A DNA stretch of 16,663 nt from an uncultured bacterium (GTDB lineage: Bacteria > Hydrogenedentota > Hydrogenedentia > Hydrogenedentales > CAITNO01): positions 1 to 16,663 of the forward strand of contig CALDSM010000026.1 in the NCBI GenBank assembly GCA_937923585.1, written 5' to 3'. Position 1 is the first letter of the stretch. Each line of letters opens with the position of its first letter. Made by a program: the position numbers and the translations under genes. The notes under the pieces were generated by a model that searched no databases, was not told the origin of the DNA, and worked only from the letters and a program-made list of their open reading frames with translations. Shown in pieces: positions 1 to 8,116 of this stretch.

Positions 1-2385
1 GGAGGCGCCCCCCGTTCCTCGCGTCCAATGCCCGGGGCACCGGTGCGTCCCGGCGCGTCCGGCATTCGCCGGACCATGGGCGCAGGCGCGGCGCCGCCGC
101 CGCGGACACCCACCGGGAATGAGAAGCCGCCCCAGCCCAACGACGAACTGACGGGCGAGAAGGCCGCCGAACCGGTCTCGTTTGATTTTCGGGACGCGCC
201 GCTGTACGACGTGGTTGAGGCCATCGGCAAGCTCACAGGCCGCAATTTCGACGTTGACTCGAACATTTCCTCCATGACCGTGACGCTGATCACCCATGAC
301 CGCATTCCGCCGGAACTGGCATACCAGGTGCTGGAATCCATCCTGAGCACGCGCGGCTACTCGATGGTGCAGAGCGTGGACGGCCATCTGGTCAAGATCA
401 TCCCGACGGCCGACGCGACCAAGTCCGCGAAGACCCCTCTTATCAGCGGTGGGGGGAAGCCCGAAAAGGGTTTTGACGACTTCTCGACCCACATCGTCAC
501 CATCAAATACGCCGACGGCGCGGAAATCCAGCGCGCGCTGCAAATCTTGGGCACCACCAACGCCCAGATAGACGTGTACGCCCCGACAAACACGCTCATC
601 ATGACCGACATAGCCGACGGCATACGCCGCATGCTGTCCTTTCTTGAGGAGGCCGATGTTCCCGGCCTGAGCACTTCAACGGAGATTTTCACCCTTGAGT
701 TCACCCGGGCCGAGGTGCTGATGAACCAGATCACCCAGGTGCTGGGCGAGGAGGGCGGCCAGGGCGGCGGCATGCCGCGGCCGGGCCAGCCCCAGATGGC
801 GGCCCCGCAGCCGGTGCGCCCCGTGCGCGTCGGCACGCGCCCGACCTCAGCGCCGGGCGCCGGCTCCCAGGTCATCGGCGCGCGGCAGGAAGTGCTGCGC
901 ATGGTGCCCGACGAGCGGCTCAATTCGCTCATCGTGGTGGCGTCCGAGGGCAACATGGCCAAGGTGCGCGACCTGGTAAACCGCCTGGACTCGCCGACCC
1001 CCTACGAGGCAAACAACCTGCACATTTACCAACTGCTGAACGCGGACGCCGAGATCGTGGAACAGGCGATTCAGCCGCTGGTCGGCATGGCCCCGCGCAA
1101 GCAGGCCACGGGCGGCGGGGGCGGGGGCGGCGCCCCCGGCGGCGCCGCGCCGATGCCTTCGGGCGGCGGGGGCGGGGGCGGAGGCGCCACGGACGTCCAG
1201 CCCTTCGAGCAGAAGGTGCAGGTCAACCGCTATGACGCGACCAACTCGCTGCTGATCGTGGCGGCGCCGCAGGACTACAAACTGCTTGAGGCGTTCATCG
1301 CGCGGCTTGATCTGCCCCAGCGGCAGGTGGGCATTGACGCCTCGGTGCTGGATGTGACGATCAGCAACGACTACTCGCTGGAGGTGAATGCGTCGGCCCT
1401 GAACGGGCGCAGCGGCTTCGGCGAGACCGACACCAGCAACCTCATAGACATCGCCAAGAACGCCGCGGCGACCGCGACGACCATTGCGGGCGGCGCGCGC
1501 GCAAGGCTGGCCAACTCGCTGCTCCAGCAGGGCTCCGGCGGCGGCCTCACCACCGGCATCTACAGCGACTACATCACCACCATCACCAACACGGACGGGA
1601 CGCAGACGAAGGTGCGCGTCCCCTTTGTCCCGCTGCTGCTGCAGGCCATCGAGAAACTGACCAATCTCGAGGTGCTTTCCTCCCCGAGCCTGGTCACGGT
1701 GGACAACGAAGAGTCCAGCATCATGGTCGGCCAGGAGGTGCCCTTCATCACCAGCACCAGCACGCAGAACACCGCCGGCCAGAACAGCGGCTACACCGGC
1801 GGCTACTACGGCGGCTACACGCGCGTCGAGCGCTCCGAGGTCGGCGTCAAGCTCAAGGTCACGCCGCAGATTTCCGAGGGCGACAACGTGCTGGTCGAGT
1901 CGGAGATCGAAATCTCCGACACCGACGCCAAGCAGGTCGGCACGGTGGACGTGGTCGGCCCGACCATCAACAAGTCGCTCATCACCAACAAAACCCTCGT
2001 CAAGGACGGATCCACCGCCGTGATCGGCGGCCTGATCCGCGACAGCGCAAGCCGCTCGAAGACCCGCCCGCCGATCCTGGGCGACATTCCGGTGATCGGC
2101 TGGATGTTCGGCAGCAAGGCGGACAACCGCTCGAAGCGCAACATGGTGATCCTGCTGACGCCCCACATCATCAAGGAGGGCACCGATCTGGAGCGCCTGA
2201 CCCAGCACAAGGTCAACCAGTACTACGACAGGAACCTGGAAGAGCTCTTCAAGGCGGGGTTCTTCAAGAAGGTGCAGCGCAAGGCCGATCTGCGCAACAA
2301 CTACCGGCCGACCATGATCCAGTCCGAAGCCCTCACGGGCCGGCGCAGTTCCCAGGAATTCAAGCGCGGAGACGCGCCGAGGTAA
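1..2385 (+). CDS. gspD: Type II secretion system secretin GspD (5' partial)
   Basis: Forms the multimeric outer-membrane channel through which folded proteins leave the periplasm. The frame is open to base 1 and no signal peptide is visible, so the true start probably lies left of the window; the ATG at 28 is only the first in-frame Met. Numbering from that Met, an N0-like domain spans about 50-125, N1 about 153-212, N2 about 217-322 and N3 about 330-430. The secretin core spans about 434-715, with the typical segments EVLSSPSLVTVDN, VGQEVPF, GSTAVIGGLI and LGDIPVIGWMF. A 70-residue C-terminal extension follows, where S-domain or pilotin contacts would lie. Two low-complexity insertions are unusual: a Gly/Pro/Gln stretch (about 241-285) inside N2 and a polyglycine stretch (about 360-388) inside N3. 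First gene of the visible operon; its stop is 2 nt before gspE. The family assignment is very secure. Confidence 0.96.
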   Translation, partial: GGAPRSSRPMPGAPVRPGASGIRRTMGAGAAPPPRTPTGNEKPPQPNDELTGEKAAEPVSFDFRDAPLYDVVEAIGKLTGRNFDVDSNISSMTVTLITHDRIPPELAYQVLESILSTRGYSMVQSVDGHLVKIIPTADATKSAKTPLISGGGKPEKGFDDFSTHIVTIKYADGAEIQRALQILGTTNAQIDVYAPTNTLIMTDIADGIRRMLSFLEEADVPGLSTSTEIFTLEFTRAEVLMNQITQVLGEEGGQGGGMPRPGQPQMAAPQPVRPVRVGTRPTSAPGAGSQVIGARQEVLRMVPDERLNSLIVVASEGNMAKVRDLVNRLDSPTPYEANNLHIYQLLNADAEIVEQAIQPLVGMAPRKQATGGGGGGGAPGGAAPMPSGGGGGGGGATDVQPFEQKVQVNRYDATNSLLIVAAPQDYKLLEAFIARLDLPQRQVGIDASVLDVTISNDYSLEVNASALNGRSGFGETDTSNLIDIAKNAAATATTIAGGARARLANSLLQQGSGGGLTTGIYSDYITTITNTDGTQTKVRVPFVPLLLQAIEKLTNLEVLSSPSLVTVDNEESSIMVGQEVPFITSTSTQNTAGQNSGYTGGYYGGYTRVERSEVGVKLKVTPQISEGDNVLVESEIEISDTDAKQVGTVDVVGPTINKSLITNKTLVKDGSTAVIGGLIRDSASRSKTRPPILGDIPVIGWMFGSKADNRSKRNMVILLTPHIIKEGTDLERLTQHKVNQYYDRNLEELFKAGFFKKVQRKADLRNNYRPTMIQSEALTGRRSSQEFKRGDAPR

Positions 2386-2387
2386 TT

Positions 2388-4124
2388 ATGGAAAACGGAC
2401 AGCCCATGCGCATCGGTGACATCCTCATCCGAAACGGATCGATCCATGCCGAACAGATAGAGAAAGCGCTCGAACTCCAGAAGATCCGGCCCAAACGCCT
2501 GGGCGAGGTGCTGCTCGAACTGGGATACATCGAGGAGGACGTCCTGCTGCGCGCCATGGGCGAGCAGTTTGACATGCCGTTTGAGCCGGACCTGCGCGGG
2601 CTCGTGGACCCCGCGCTCACCACCCGCGTCCCCATCAGCTTCATCCGCGAGTACCACATGGTGCCCTACCGCCAGGAGAACGGCGCCTACCTGGTGGCCC
2701 TGAACGACCCGGTGGACCTGCTGCCGCTCGACGATTTGCGGCAACTGCTCGACGGCGACGTGAGCCCGGTGCTCTGCCGTCGCGACGACATCCAGAACAT
2801 CATTGACCGCTACTTCGAGCAGGCGGGTGGAAACGCGGGCGAACTGATTGACAGCATCACGCTGAACACCGACGACGAGGGAAAGGTCCACACGCTGGAT
2901 CATTCCGAGTCGGAGCGCGACCTGCTGGACCTCGCCAACGAGGCGCCCATCATCAAGCTCATCAACCTGGTGATTTCCGGGGCGGTGCGCGAGCGCGCCT
3001 CCGACATCCACATGGAGCCGTTCGAGCACAGCGTGCGCGTCCGGTACCGCATTGACGGCGTGCTCTACGAGAAGTTTACCGTGCCCCGGTCGCAGCAGGC
3101 GGCGGTGATCTCGCGCGTGAAAATCATGGCCAACCTAAACATCGCCGAACACCGCCTGCCCCAGGACGGGCGCATCAAGATCCTGCTCAGCGGCAAGGAA
3201 ATTGACATCCGCGTCAGCATCATCCCCATCGCCCACGGCGAGCGGGTGGTAATGCGCATCCTTGAAAAGGGCAGTTTCCTGTTCAGCCTTGAGCAGCTCG
3301 GCATGGACCAGCGCGACCACGAGCTGGTGGACAAGCTCATCCAGAGTTCCCACGGAATCATGCTGGTCACGGGGCCGACCGGTTCGGGCAAGTCCACGAC
3401 GCTCTACGCCGCGCTGCAGCGCGTGAACTCGCCGGACAAGAACATTATCACCGTCGAGGACCCGATCGAGTACCTGATCCCGGGCATCGGCCAGATCCAG
3501 GTGCGCCCAAAGATCGGGCTCACCTTCGCCGCGGGCCTGCGCAGCATCGTGCGCCAGGACCCGGACATCATCCTGGTGGGCGAAATCCGCGACGCCGAGA
3601 CGGCCGACATGGCGGTGCAGGCCTCGCTGACCGGCCATTTGGTGTTTGCCACGCTGCACACGAACGACAGCGCCGGCGCGGTGACGCGGCTCATGAACAT
3701 GGGCATTGAGCCGTTCCTGGTGACTTCCTCCACCATCGCGATCCAGGCGCAGCGCCTGGTGCGCCACGTTTGCGACCACTGCAAGGAGCCCTGCACGGCC
3801 GAGCCCGCGGCGCTTCGGGAGGTGGGCATCTCCCCCTCCGATCCGCGCGCGGCGACACTGTTCCGCGGCAAGGGATGCGACATCTGTTCAGGCCGCGGCT
3901 ATTTCGGCCGAACCGGCATCTTTGAACTGCTCGTGATGACGCCCAAGATTCAGGAAATGGTGCTCAAGGGCGCCGACTCGAACGCGCTCAAGCGCGAGGC
4001 CCGCCGCGAGGGCATGCGAACGCTGCGCGAGGACGGCGCGCAGAAAGTGCTGCGCGGCATGACGACCATCGAGGAGATTCTGCGCGTGACCCGGAACGAC
4101 CTCGTCGAGGAGGTCGTCGAGTAA
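2388..4124 (+). CDS. gspE: Type II secretion ATPase GspE
   Basis: Cytoplasmic hexameric ATPase that drives pseudopilus assembly with GspF and GspL. At 578 aa it is slightly longer than typical GspE. Walker A GPTGSGKST is at 329-337, the Asp box VEDPIEY at 356-362, Walker B DPDIILVGEIRD at 391-402, and the His box around TGHLVFATLHTND at 415-427. The metal-binding tetracysteine pairs are C462/C465 and C497/C500, which is characteristic of GspE/PilB-type assembly ATPases. The N-terminus (8-60) has two tandem 24-residue motifs of the MshEN type, separated by five residues, suggesting c-di-GMP binding (see findings). The start at 2388 has GAGGT at 2379-2383, overlapping the gspD stop; a second in-frame ATG at 2406 would still retain the first motif. 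Spacing to gspF is 3 nt. Confidence 0.97.
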   Translation: MENGQPMRIGDILIRNGSIHAEQIEKALELQKIRPKRLGEVLLELGYIEEDVLLRAMGEQFDMPFEPDLRGLVDPALTTRVPISFIREYHMVPYRQENGAYLVALNDPVDLLPLDDLRQLLDGDVSPVLCRRDDIQNIIDRYFEQAGGNAGELIDSITLNTDDEGKVHTLDHSESERDLLDLANEAPIIKLINLVISGAVRERASDIHMEPFEHSVRVRYRIDGVLYEKFTVPRSQQAAVISRVKIMANLNIAEHRLPQDGRIKILLSGKEIDIRVSIIPIAHGERVVMRILEKGSFLFSLEQLGMDQRDHELVDKLIQSSHGIMLVTGPTGSGKSTTLYAALQRVNSPDKNIITVEDPIEYLIPGIGQIQVRPKIGLTFAAGLRSIVRQDPDIILVGEIRDAETADMAVQASLTGHLVFATLHTNDSAGAVTRLMNMGIEPFLVTSSTIAIQAQRLVRHVCDHCKEPCTAEPAALREVGISPSDPRAATLFRGKGCDICSGRGYFGRTGIFELLVMTPKIQEMVLKGADSNALKREARREGMRTLREDGAQKVLRGMTTIEEILRVTRNDLVEEVVE

Positions 4125-4127
4125 GCC

Positions 4128-5366
4128 ATGGCCGTCTTCGAATACAAAGCGCTGTCCAAGGCGACGGGCAAGAACGTGAGCGGCGTCATTGACGCCGACA
4201 ACGCGGCCACGGCGCGGCGCAAGCTGCGCGAGCAGGATCTGTACCCCACGTTTTTGAGCGCGGGGGCGGACAGCGGCGCGCCCGGCGCGGCGCTTCCCGG
4301 CACGGGGCGCAAGTCGCGCGGACGCGTGTCCGTGCGCGACATCGCCATGATGACGCGGCAGCTCTCGGTGCTGCTGCGCGCCGGCATGCCGGTGGTCGAG
4401 GCGCTCAATGCCATGATTGACCAAACCACGAAACAGCGCCTGCGCATGGTCATTTTCGACGTGCGCGAGAAGGTGAACAGCGGCAAGGGTCTCGGCGACG
4501 CCATGGGCGAGCACCCTAGGGTCTTTTCCGCCCTGTACGTGAACATGGTGCGGGCGGGCGAATCGTCCGGCGCACTGGAGCAGGTGCTGATTCGGCTCGC
4601 CGACATCCTCGAGCGCAACGCCAAACTGCGGGCCCAGATCTTCTCAACCCTGGCCTACCCTGCGTTCATGGGCTGTTTCGCATTCGCCATCATCGTGTTC
4701 CTGATGACCGTCATCGTGCCCCGCATCACCAAGCTGTTCCAAAAGCAGGAGCAGGAACTGCCCCAGTTGACCAAGGGCATGATCGCGGTGAGCGACTTCA
4801 TCGGCAACTGGTGGTTCCTGATCATCGGCGCGGTGCTGCTTGTCTTCTTCCTCTGGCGGCTCTGGATTTCCCGGGAGCAGGGCCGCAGAACCTGGGACCG
4901 GATGAAGCTGCGCTTTCCGCTGTACGGCCCGCTGCACCAGAAGCTGGCCAGCGCCCGGTTCACGCGCACGCTGGGCATCATGCTCCAGAGCGGCCTGACC
5001 ATGCTGCCGGCGCTGGAGGTGGTGAACACGGTCATTGACAACACGCACATCCTGGGCACCATGGACGAGGTGAAGGCGGGTGTGCGCCGCGGGCGCGACC
5101 TGGCCCAGCCGCTCAAGGAAACGGGCCTGTTTCCCCCGATGATGATCCACATGATCGAACTGGGGCAGCGCAGCGGCGAGCTGGAGAACATGCTGGTGCA
5201 GGTGGCGGACACCTTTGACGAGGACGTGCGCCTGACCATCGAAGCCATCGTGGCCCTGATTGAACCTGCTATCATTATCGTGATGGGCGTATTCGTCGGC
5301 ACCCTGGTACTCGCCATTCTGCTGCCGATTTTCCAAATGAGCACCAACATCGGAGGAGGGCATTAA
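4128..5366 (+). CDS. gspF: Type II secretion inner-membrane platform protein GspF
   Basis: Polytopic inner-membrane protein that couples GspE to pseudopilin insertion and extraction. Length (412 aa) is normal for the family. Two T2SSF repeats are visible. The first has LRAGMPVVEALNAM (about 83-96) and VRAGESSGALEQVL (about 141-154). The second has QSGLTMLPALEVV (about 287-299) and ELGQRSGELENML (about 344-356). Hydrophobic segments lie at about 180-198, 224-246 and 373-402, giving the usual three-helix layout. The N-terminal FEYKALSKATGK segment is also typical. A GAGGAGGT sequence at 4107-4114 lies 13 nt before the ATG, a little far for a strong ribosome site, so translation may be coupled to gspE. 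Nothing looks broken. Confidence 0.96.
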   Translation: MAVFEYKALSKATGKNVSGVIDADNAATARRKLREQDLYPTFLSAGADSGAPGAALPGTGRKSRGRVSVRDIAMMTRQLSVLLRAGMPVVEALNAMIDQTTKQRLRMVIFDVREKVNSGKGLGDAMGEHPRVFSALYVNMVRAGESSGALEQVLIRLADILERNAKLRAQIFSTLAYPAFMGCFAFAIIVFLMTVIVPRITKLFQKQEQELPQLTKGMIAVSDFIGNWWFLIIGAVLLVFFLWRLWISREQGRRTWDRMKLRFPLYGPLHQKLASARFTRTLGIMLQSGLTMLPALEVVNTVIDNTHILGTMDEVKAGVRRGRDLAQPLKETGLFPPMMIHMIELGQRSGELENMLVQVADTFDEDVRLTIEAIVALIEPAIIIVMGVFVGTLVLAILLPIFQMSTNIGGGH

Positions 5367-5370
5367 ACCC

Positions 5371-5772
5371 ATGACCGATAACAACACTCCCCGCCGCGGG
5401 ACACGCGGCACGGCCGGCTTCACGCTGGTCGAACTGATGGTGGTGGTCGCCATCATCGCCATCCTGGCCACCACGGCGAGCATCTACCTGCTCGGCGCGC
5501 TCGACGACGCCGACAAGGCCAAGGCCCAGACCGAGATCAAGGCGCTGAGCGGCGCGGTGACGGCCTACATGCTCAAGAACAACCGAAAGCTGCCCAATGC
5601 CCTGGATGACGTGGCGCCTTTCATGCAGGGGAAGAAGATTCCCAAGGATCCATGGGGCAACGCCTATGTGTACCAGAAGGAAGGCTCGCGGGACTTCAAA
5701 ATCGTGTCCTATGGACGTGACGGCGCGCCGGGCGGCAGCGACTACGACGCCGACATTGCCAACACGGACTAA
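5371..5772 (+). CDS. gspG: Major pseudopilin GspG
   Basis: Main subunit of the periplasmic pseudopilus that pushes substrates through GspD. It has a 16-residue positively charged leader, then the prepilin-peptidase site TAG/FTLVELMVV with Phe at +1 and Glu at +5 (E21), then a hydrophobic helix to about residue 42. The C-terminal SYGRDGAPGGSDYDADI (113-129) matches the conserved GspG calcium-binding loop, with acidic candidates D117, D124, D126 and D128. KDPWGNAY (92-99) is another family hallmark. The 133-aa length is normal, so unlike its neighbours this pseudopilin carries no extra domain. A strong Shine-Dalgarno GGAGGAGGG at 5352-5360 inside the end of gspF sits 10 nt from the ATG. This fits high expression of the major subunit. 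Confidence 0.97.
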   Translation: MTDNNTPRRGTRGTAGFTLVELMVVVAIIAILATTASIYLLGALDDADKAKAQTEIKALSGAVTAYMLKNNRKLPNALDDVAPFMQGKKIPKDPWGNAYVYQKEGSRDFKIVSYGRDGAPGGSDYDADIANTD

Positions 5773-5787
5773 GTCGGCCGGAACATC

Positions 5788-6639
5788 ATGAACCCTGTCC
5801 GGCCCAGAGACGGCCGCGCCCCGCGCGGCGCGGACTGCGGTTTCACCCTGCTGGAACTTTGCGTGGTGATGGTGATCATCGCTGTCGTTGCGTCCATTGC
5901 GGCGCCGCAGTTCCTCGGGCTGATTTCCTACGGCGAACTGGACGGGGAGGGCCGGTGGCTCGCGAACTACGGCACGGCGGCCATGGCCGAGGCGGTGCTG
6001 TTCAAGACCCCCATCAAGGTGCGCCTTGACCTGGACAAGCAGGAGTATTCCTCCATCCGGCTCATCTATCCCGAGCCAGAGGCGGACGCGGACGGGAACC
6101 CCCTGCCGCCGGACCAGATCTCCATGCTTTCAAAGGCCAAGAAAGAAACGAAGATGTCGTCATCGCAGATGTCGGACCTGCTCTCGGGCAAGAAGAACAT
6201 GGACCCCTCCCTCCGGGGCGCGCTGCCGGGCGGGTTTGACCAAGATCTCGCCGACCAGCAGATGAACGACAAGTTTGGCCGCTTCGCCCGGCAGGCGCTC
6301 GAAACGCGCGCGAAGAACGTAAAGCCCAAAGAGGGGATCCTGGACGAGATTGGCCCGCTGTTTGAGAAGAAGTTCACCCTGAAGGAGGATGAGCCCACCG
6401 AGGAGCAGCAGGGCGGCGTGCTGGCCAAGCACAGGATGCCCGAGGGCGTGCGCATCACGGCCGTCATGCGCGACGGCGAGGTGCTGTCCAAGGGTATCGT
6501 CGAGGTGGAGGTGTCCCCCCTGGGCCTCACCAGCCTGGCGGCGATGCACATCGTCAACGGCGACGGCGAATACATGACCATCTACTGGGATCCGCTGACC
6601 GGCCGGGGCAGCGCCCGGCAGGGGAAACTGGACCTATGA
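5788..6639 (+). CDS. gspH: Minor pseudopilin, GspH-like, with large internal insertion
   Basis: Minor pseudopilin placed where gspH is expected, between gspG and gspI. The leader ends CG/FTLLELCVV with Glu at +5 (E23), followed by a hydrophobic helix to about 45. After a first strand region (about 77-95), a charged, apparently helical stretch of about 110 residues (95-205, rich in K, D, E, Q, S) interrupts the fold. The core resumes at MPEGVRITAVMRDGE (217-231) and GEYMTIYWDP (260-269), resembling the usual LPEGV and C-terminal strand region of GspH. At 283 aa it is well above the 140-190 aa typical of the family. No strong ribosome site is visible before the ATG, and the gap from gspG is 15 nt. 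It overlaps gspI by 4 nt (ATGA). Pseudopilin identity is secure; the H subtype rests on gene order and the core fold. Confidence 0.85.
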   Translation: MNPVRPRDGRAPRGADCGFTLLELCVVMVIIAVVASIAAPQFLGLISYGELDGEGRWLANYGTAAMAEAVLFKTPIKVRLDLDKQEYSSIRLIYPEPEADADGNPLPPDQISMLSKAKKETKMSSSQMSDLLSGKKNMDPSLRGALPGGFDQDLADQQMNDKFGRFARQALETRAKNVKPKEGILDEIGPLFEKKFTLKEDEPTEEQQGGVLAKHRMPEGVRITAVMRDGEVLSKGIVEVEVSPLGLTSLAAMHIVNGDGEYMTIYWDPLTGRGSARQGKLDL

Positions 6640-7265
6640 GCACCCGGAACAGCGCGGGATTCACCCTGGCCGAGGTGCTGGTGGCCCTGTCCATCCTGGG
6701 CACCGGCCTGTTCGTTCTGGTCGGCGCGCACCAGTCGGCGATGCGCCTGCAGATTGACGCGGAAGGCGCCGTCGAGGAGCGCCAGTTGCTCGAAGGCGCC
6801 GTGGCGCGCGCCGAGGTGGCGGTGATGACCGGCACGCTGAGCGCGTCCGGTGATTTCGGCGGACGCTATCCGGACTACACCTGGGCCTTTGACGCGCAGC
6901 CCGCCGGGGCCGACGAACTGTCGCAACTGTACCAGGTGACTGCGCGGCTGCAGACCCCCGACGGTGAGAAGTCGCTCGACTTTTTCGTTTACAACACCGG
7001 GCCGACCGACCAGTCAACCAGCAGGGCGGACCTTACGGGCAAATCCGCGGTGCGCAGCGGCGCACCGAATTCCGGCCTGTCCGGAAGGAGCGGCATGAGC
7101 CGAATGGGCGGCAGTTCCTCGCGCAGTTCCGGCAAGGGTTCGGCACAAGGCTCATCCTCGTCCCGAAGCGGTTCGTCCCGTGGCGGTTCATCCTTTGGCA
7201 GCTCCTCGCGCGGCAGATCCTCCTCGCGGAGCGGCACACTGTTCCAGAAGGAACTGTCGCCATGA
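6636..7265 (+). CDS. gspI: Minor pseudopilin GspI with Ser/Arg/Gly-rich tail
   Basis: Minor pseudopilin thought to nucleate the GspI-J-K tip complex. A very short leader MSTRNSAG precedes FTLAEVLVALSILG, with Glu at +5 (E13). This is the typical GspI pattern. The globular part runs to about residue 121 and is of normal GspI size. After that comes an unusual tail: residues 134-200 consist almost only of Ser, Arg and Gly, with motifs such as SSSRSSGKGS and SSRGGSSFGSSS, ending TLFQKELSP. I know of no such tail in standard GspI. The stop and start codons overlap those of gspH and gspJ (ATGA at 6636-6639 and 7262-7265), indicating tight translational coupling. Identity is secure from motif and order; the tail's function is unknown. 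Confidence 0.9.
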   Translation: MSTRNSAGFTLAEVLVALSILGTGLFVLVGAHQSAMRLQIDAEGAVEERQLLEGAVARAEVAVMTGTLSASGDFGGRYPDYTWAFDAQPAGADELSQLYQVTARLQTPDGEKSLDFFVYNTGPTDQSTSRADLTGKSAVRSGAPNSGLSGRSGMSRMGGSSSRSSGKGSAQGSSSSRSGSSRGGSSFGSSSRGRSSSRSGTLFQKELSP

Positions 7266-8116
7266 GGGCGCGCGGATTCACACTGCTGGAGCTGCTTGTG
7301 GCGGTTTCCGTGATGGCCGTGGCCGTGGGAATCGTGTTCGCCACGTTCGTGTCGGTTACCGACACCATGGCCGCCACACGCGAAAATGCGGACATCATGC
7401 TCCAGAAAATGGCGCTGCACCGCAACCTGACGGAAAATTTGGGCGCCATCTACGCCGACGCGGCAGGCATCCGGGAAGAGTTTGAACTCATCGGGACCGA
7501 TGAAAGCGGCCAGTACGGCCCCGCCGACTCGCTGCGCTTCTGCACCTCGCTGCCGATGCCGGGCGCGTATGCACTGCCGGGCGTGATGAAGGTCGTGGAA
7601 TACAGACTGACCTCGCCCTCGGACGTGGACGCGGCGGCCACCGGCTTTCCCGGCGTTGATCCGTCGCGGCCGGGCATGGCGCTTCTGATCACCGAATCGC
7701 CGCTCGCGTACGAGGAGGGCATCGGGGGCGCGGTCAGCGGTTCAGACCAGCTGCCCATGGTGCAGCGCGCGATTCCGGTCGCCTCCTTTGACGTGCAGTA
7801 CTTTGACGGCCTGTCACAGGAATGGGTAACGGACTGGGACTCGCTCAGCGAGCAGCGCCTGCCGTGGGCCGTGTGGGTGCGGGCCAACTTCCCCCGCTCT
7901 GAGGAGGAGCGCGCCGCGGGCGGCGGCGGCGACGATCCGGCCGAATCGGCGGATGTGGATGTCATGATGCCCGTGGCCACCGGAGCCGGTTTGGAGGGCC
8001 CGTTCCTGGACCTCAACCATTTGCGGGCCGACACCGAGGCCTCCGGGGACCTGTCAAAAGACACCAAGTCGAAAAAGAGCAAGAGCAATGACGGCAAAAG
8101 CAAGAAGAAGAACTGA
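7262..8116 (+). CDS. gspJ: Minor pseudopilin GspJ
   Basis: Minor pseudopilin of the tip complex. The leader is only five residues (MRARG) before FTLLELLVAVSVMAV, with Glu at +5 (E10). The C-terminal half has the GspJ-type strand run FDVQYFDGLSQEWVTDWDS (176-194) and LPWAVWVRANF (200-210). At 284 aa it is longer than the roughly 200 aa of many GspJ proteins. The extra residues include an acidic Gly/Asp region (about 213-235) and a very basic Lys/Ser tail (266-284: DTKSKKSKSNDGKSKKKN). The last 29 nt overlap the start of gspK in another frame, so the Lys-rich end of GspJ and the basic N-terminus of GspK share the same DNA. It overlaps gspI by 4 nt. Confidence 0.92.
   Translation: MRARGFTLLELLVAVSVMAVAVGIVFATFVSVTDTMAATRENADIMLQKMALHRNLTENLGAIYADAAGIREEFELIGTDESGQYGPADSLRFCTSLPMPGAYALPGVMKVVEYRLTSPSDVDAAATGFPGVDPSRPGMALLITESPLAYEEGIGGAVSGSDQLPMVQRAIPVASFDVQYFDGLSQEWVTDWDSLSEQRLPWAVWVRANFPRSEEERAAGGGGDDPAESADVDVMMPVATGAGLEGPFLDLNHLRADTEASGDLSKDTKSKKSKSNDGKSKKKN

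Noticed and set aside
847..2208. 453-aa open frame on the minus strand opposite gspD
   Set aside because: It lies fully antisense to a well-conserved secretin, has biased composition (Arg, Gly, Val, His) typical of high-GC shadow frames, and shows no domain.
8060..8110. GAGCAA-like hexamers in the gspJ tail as part of the intergenic repeat family
   Set aside because: Only about two copies occur, and the conserved arm sequence is absent; Lys/Ser codon use explains them.
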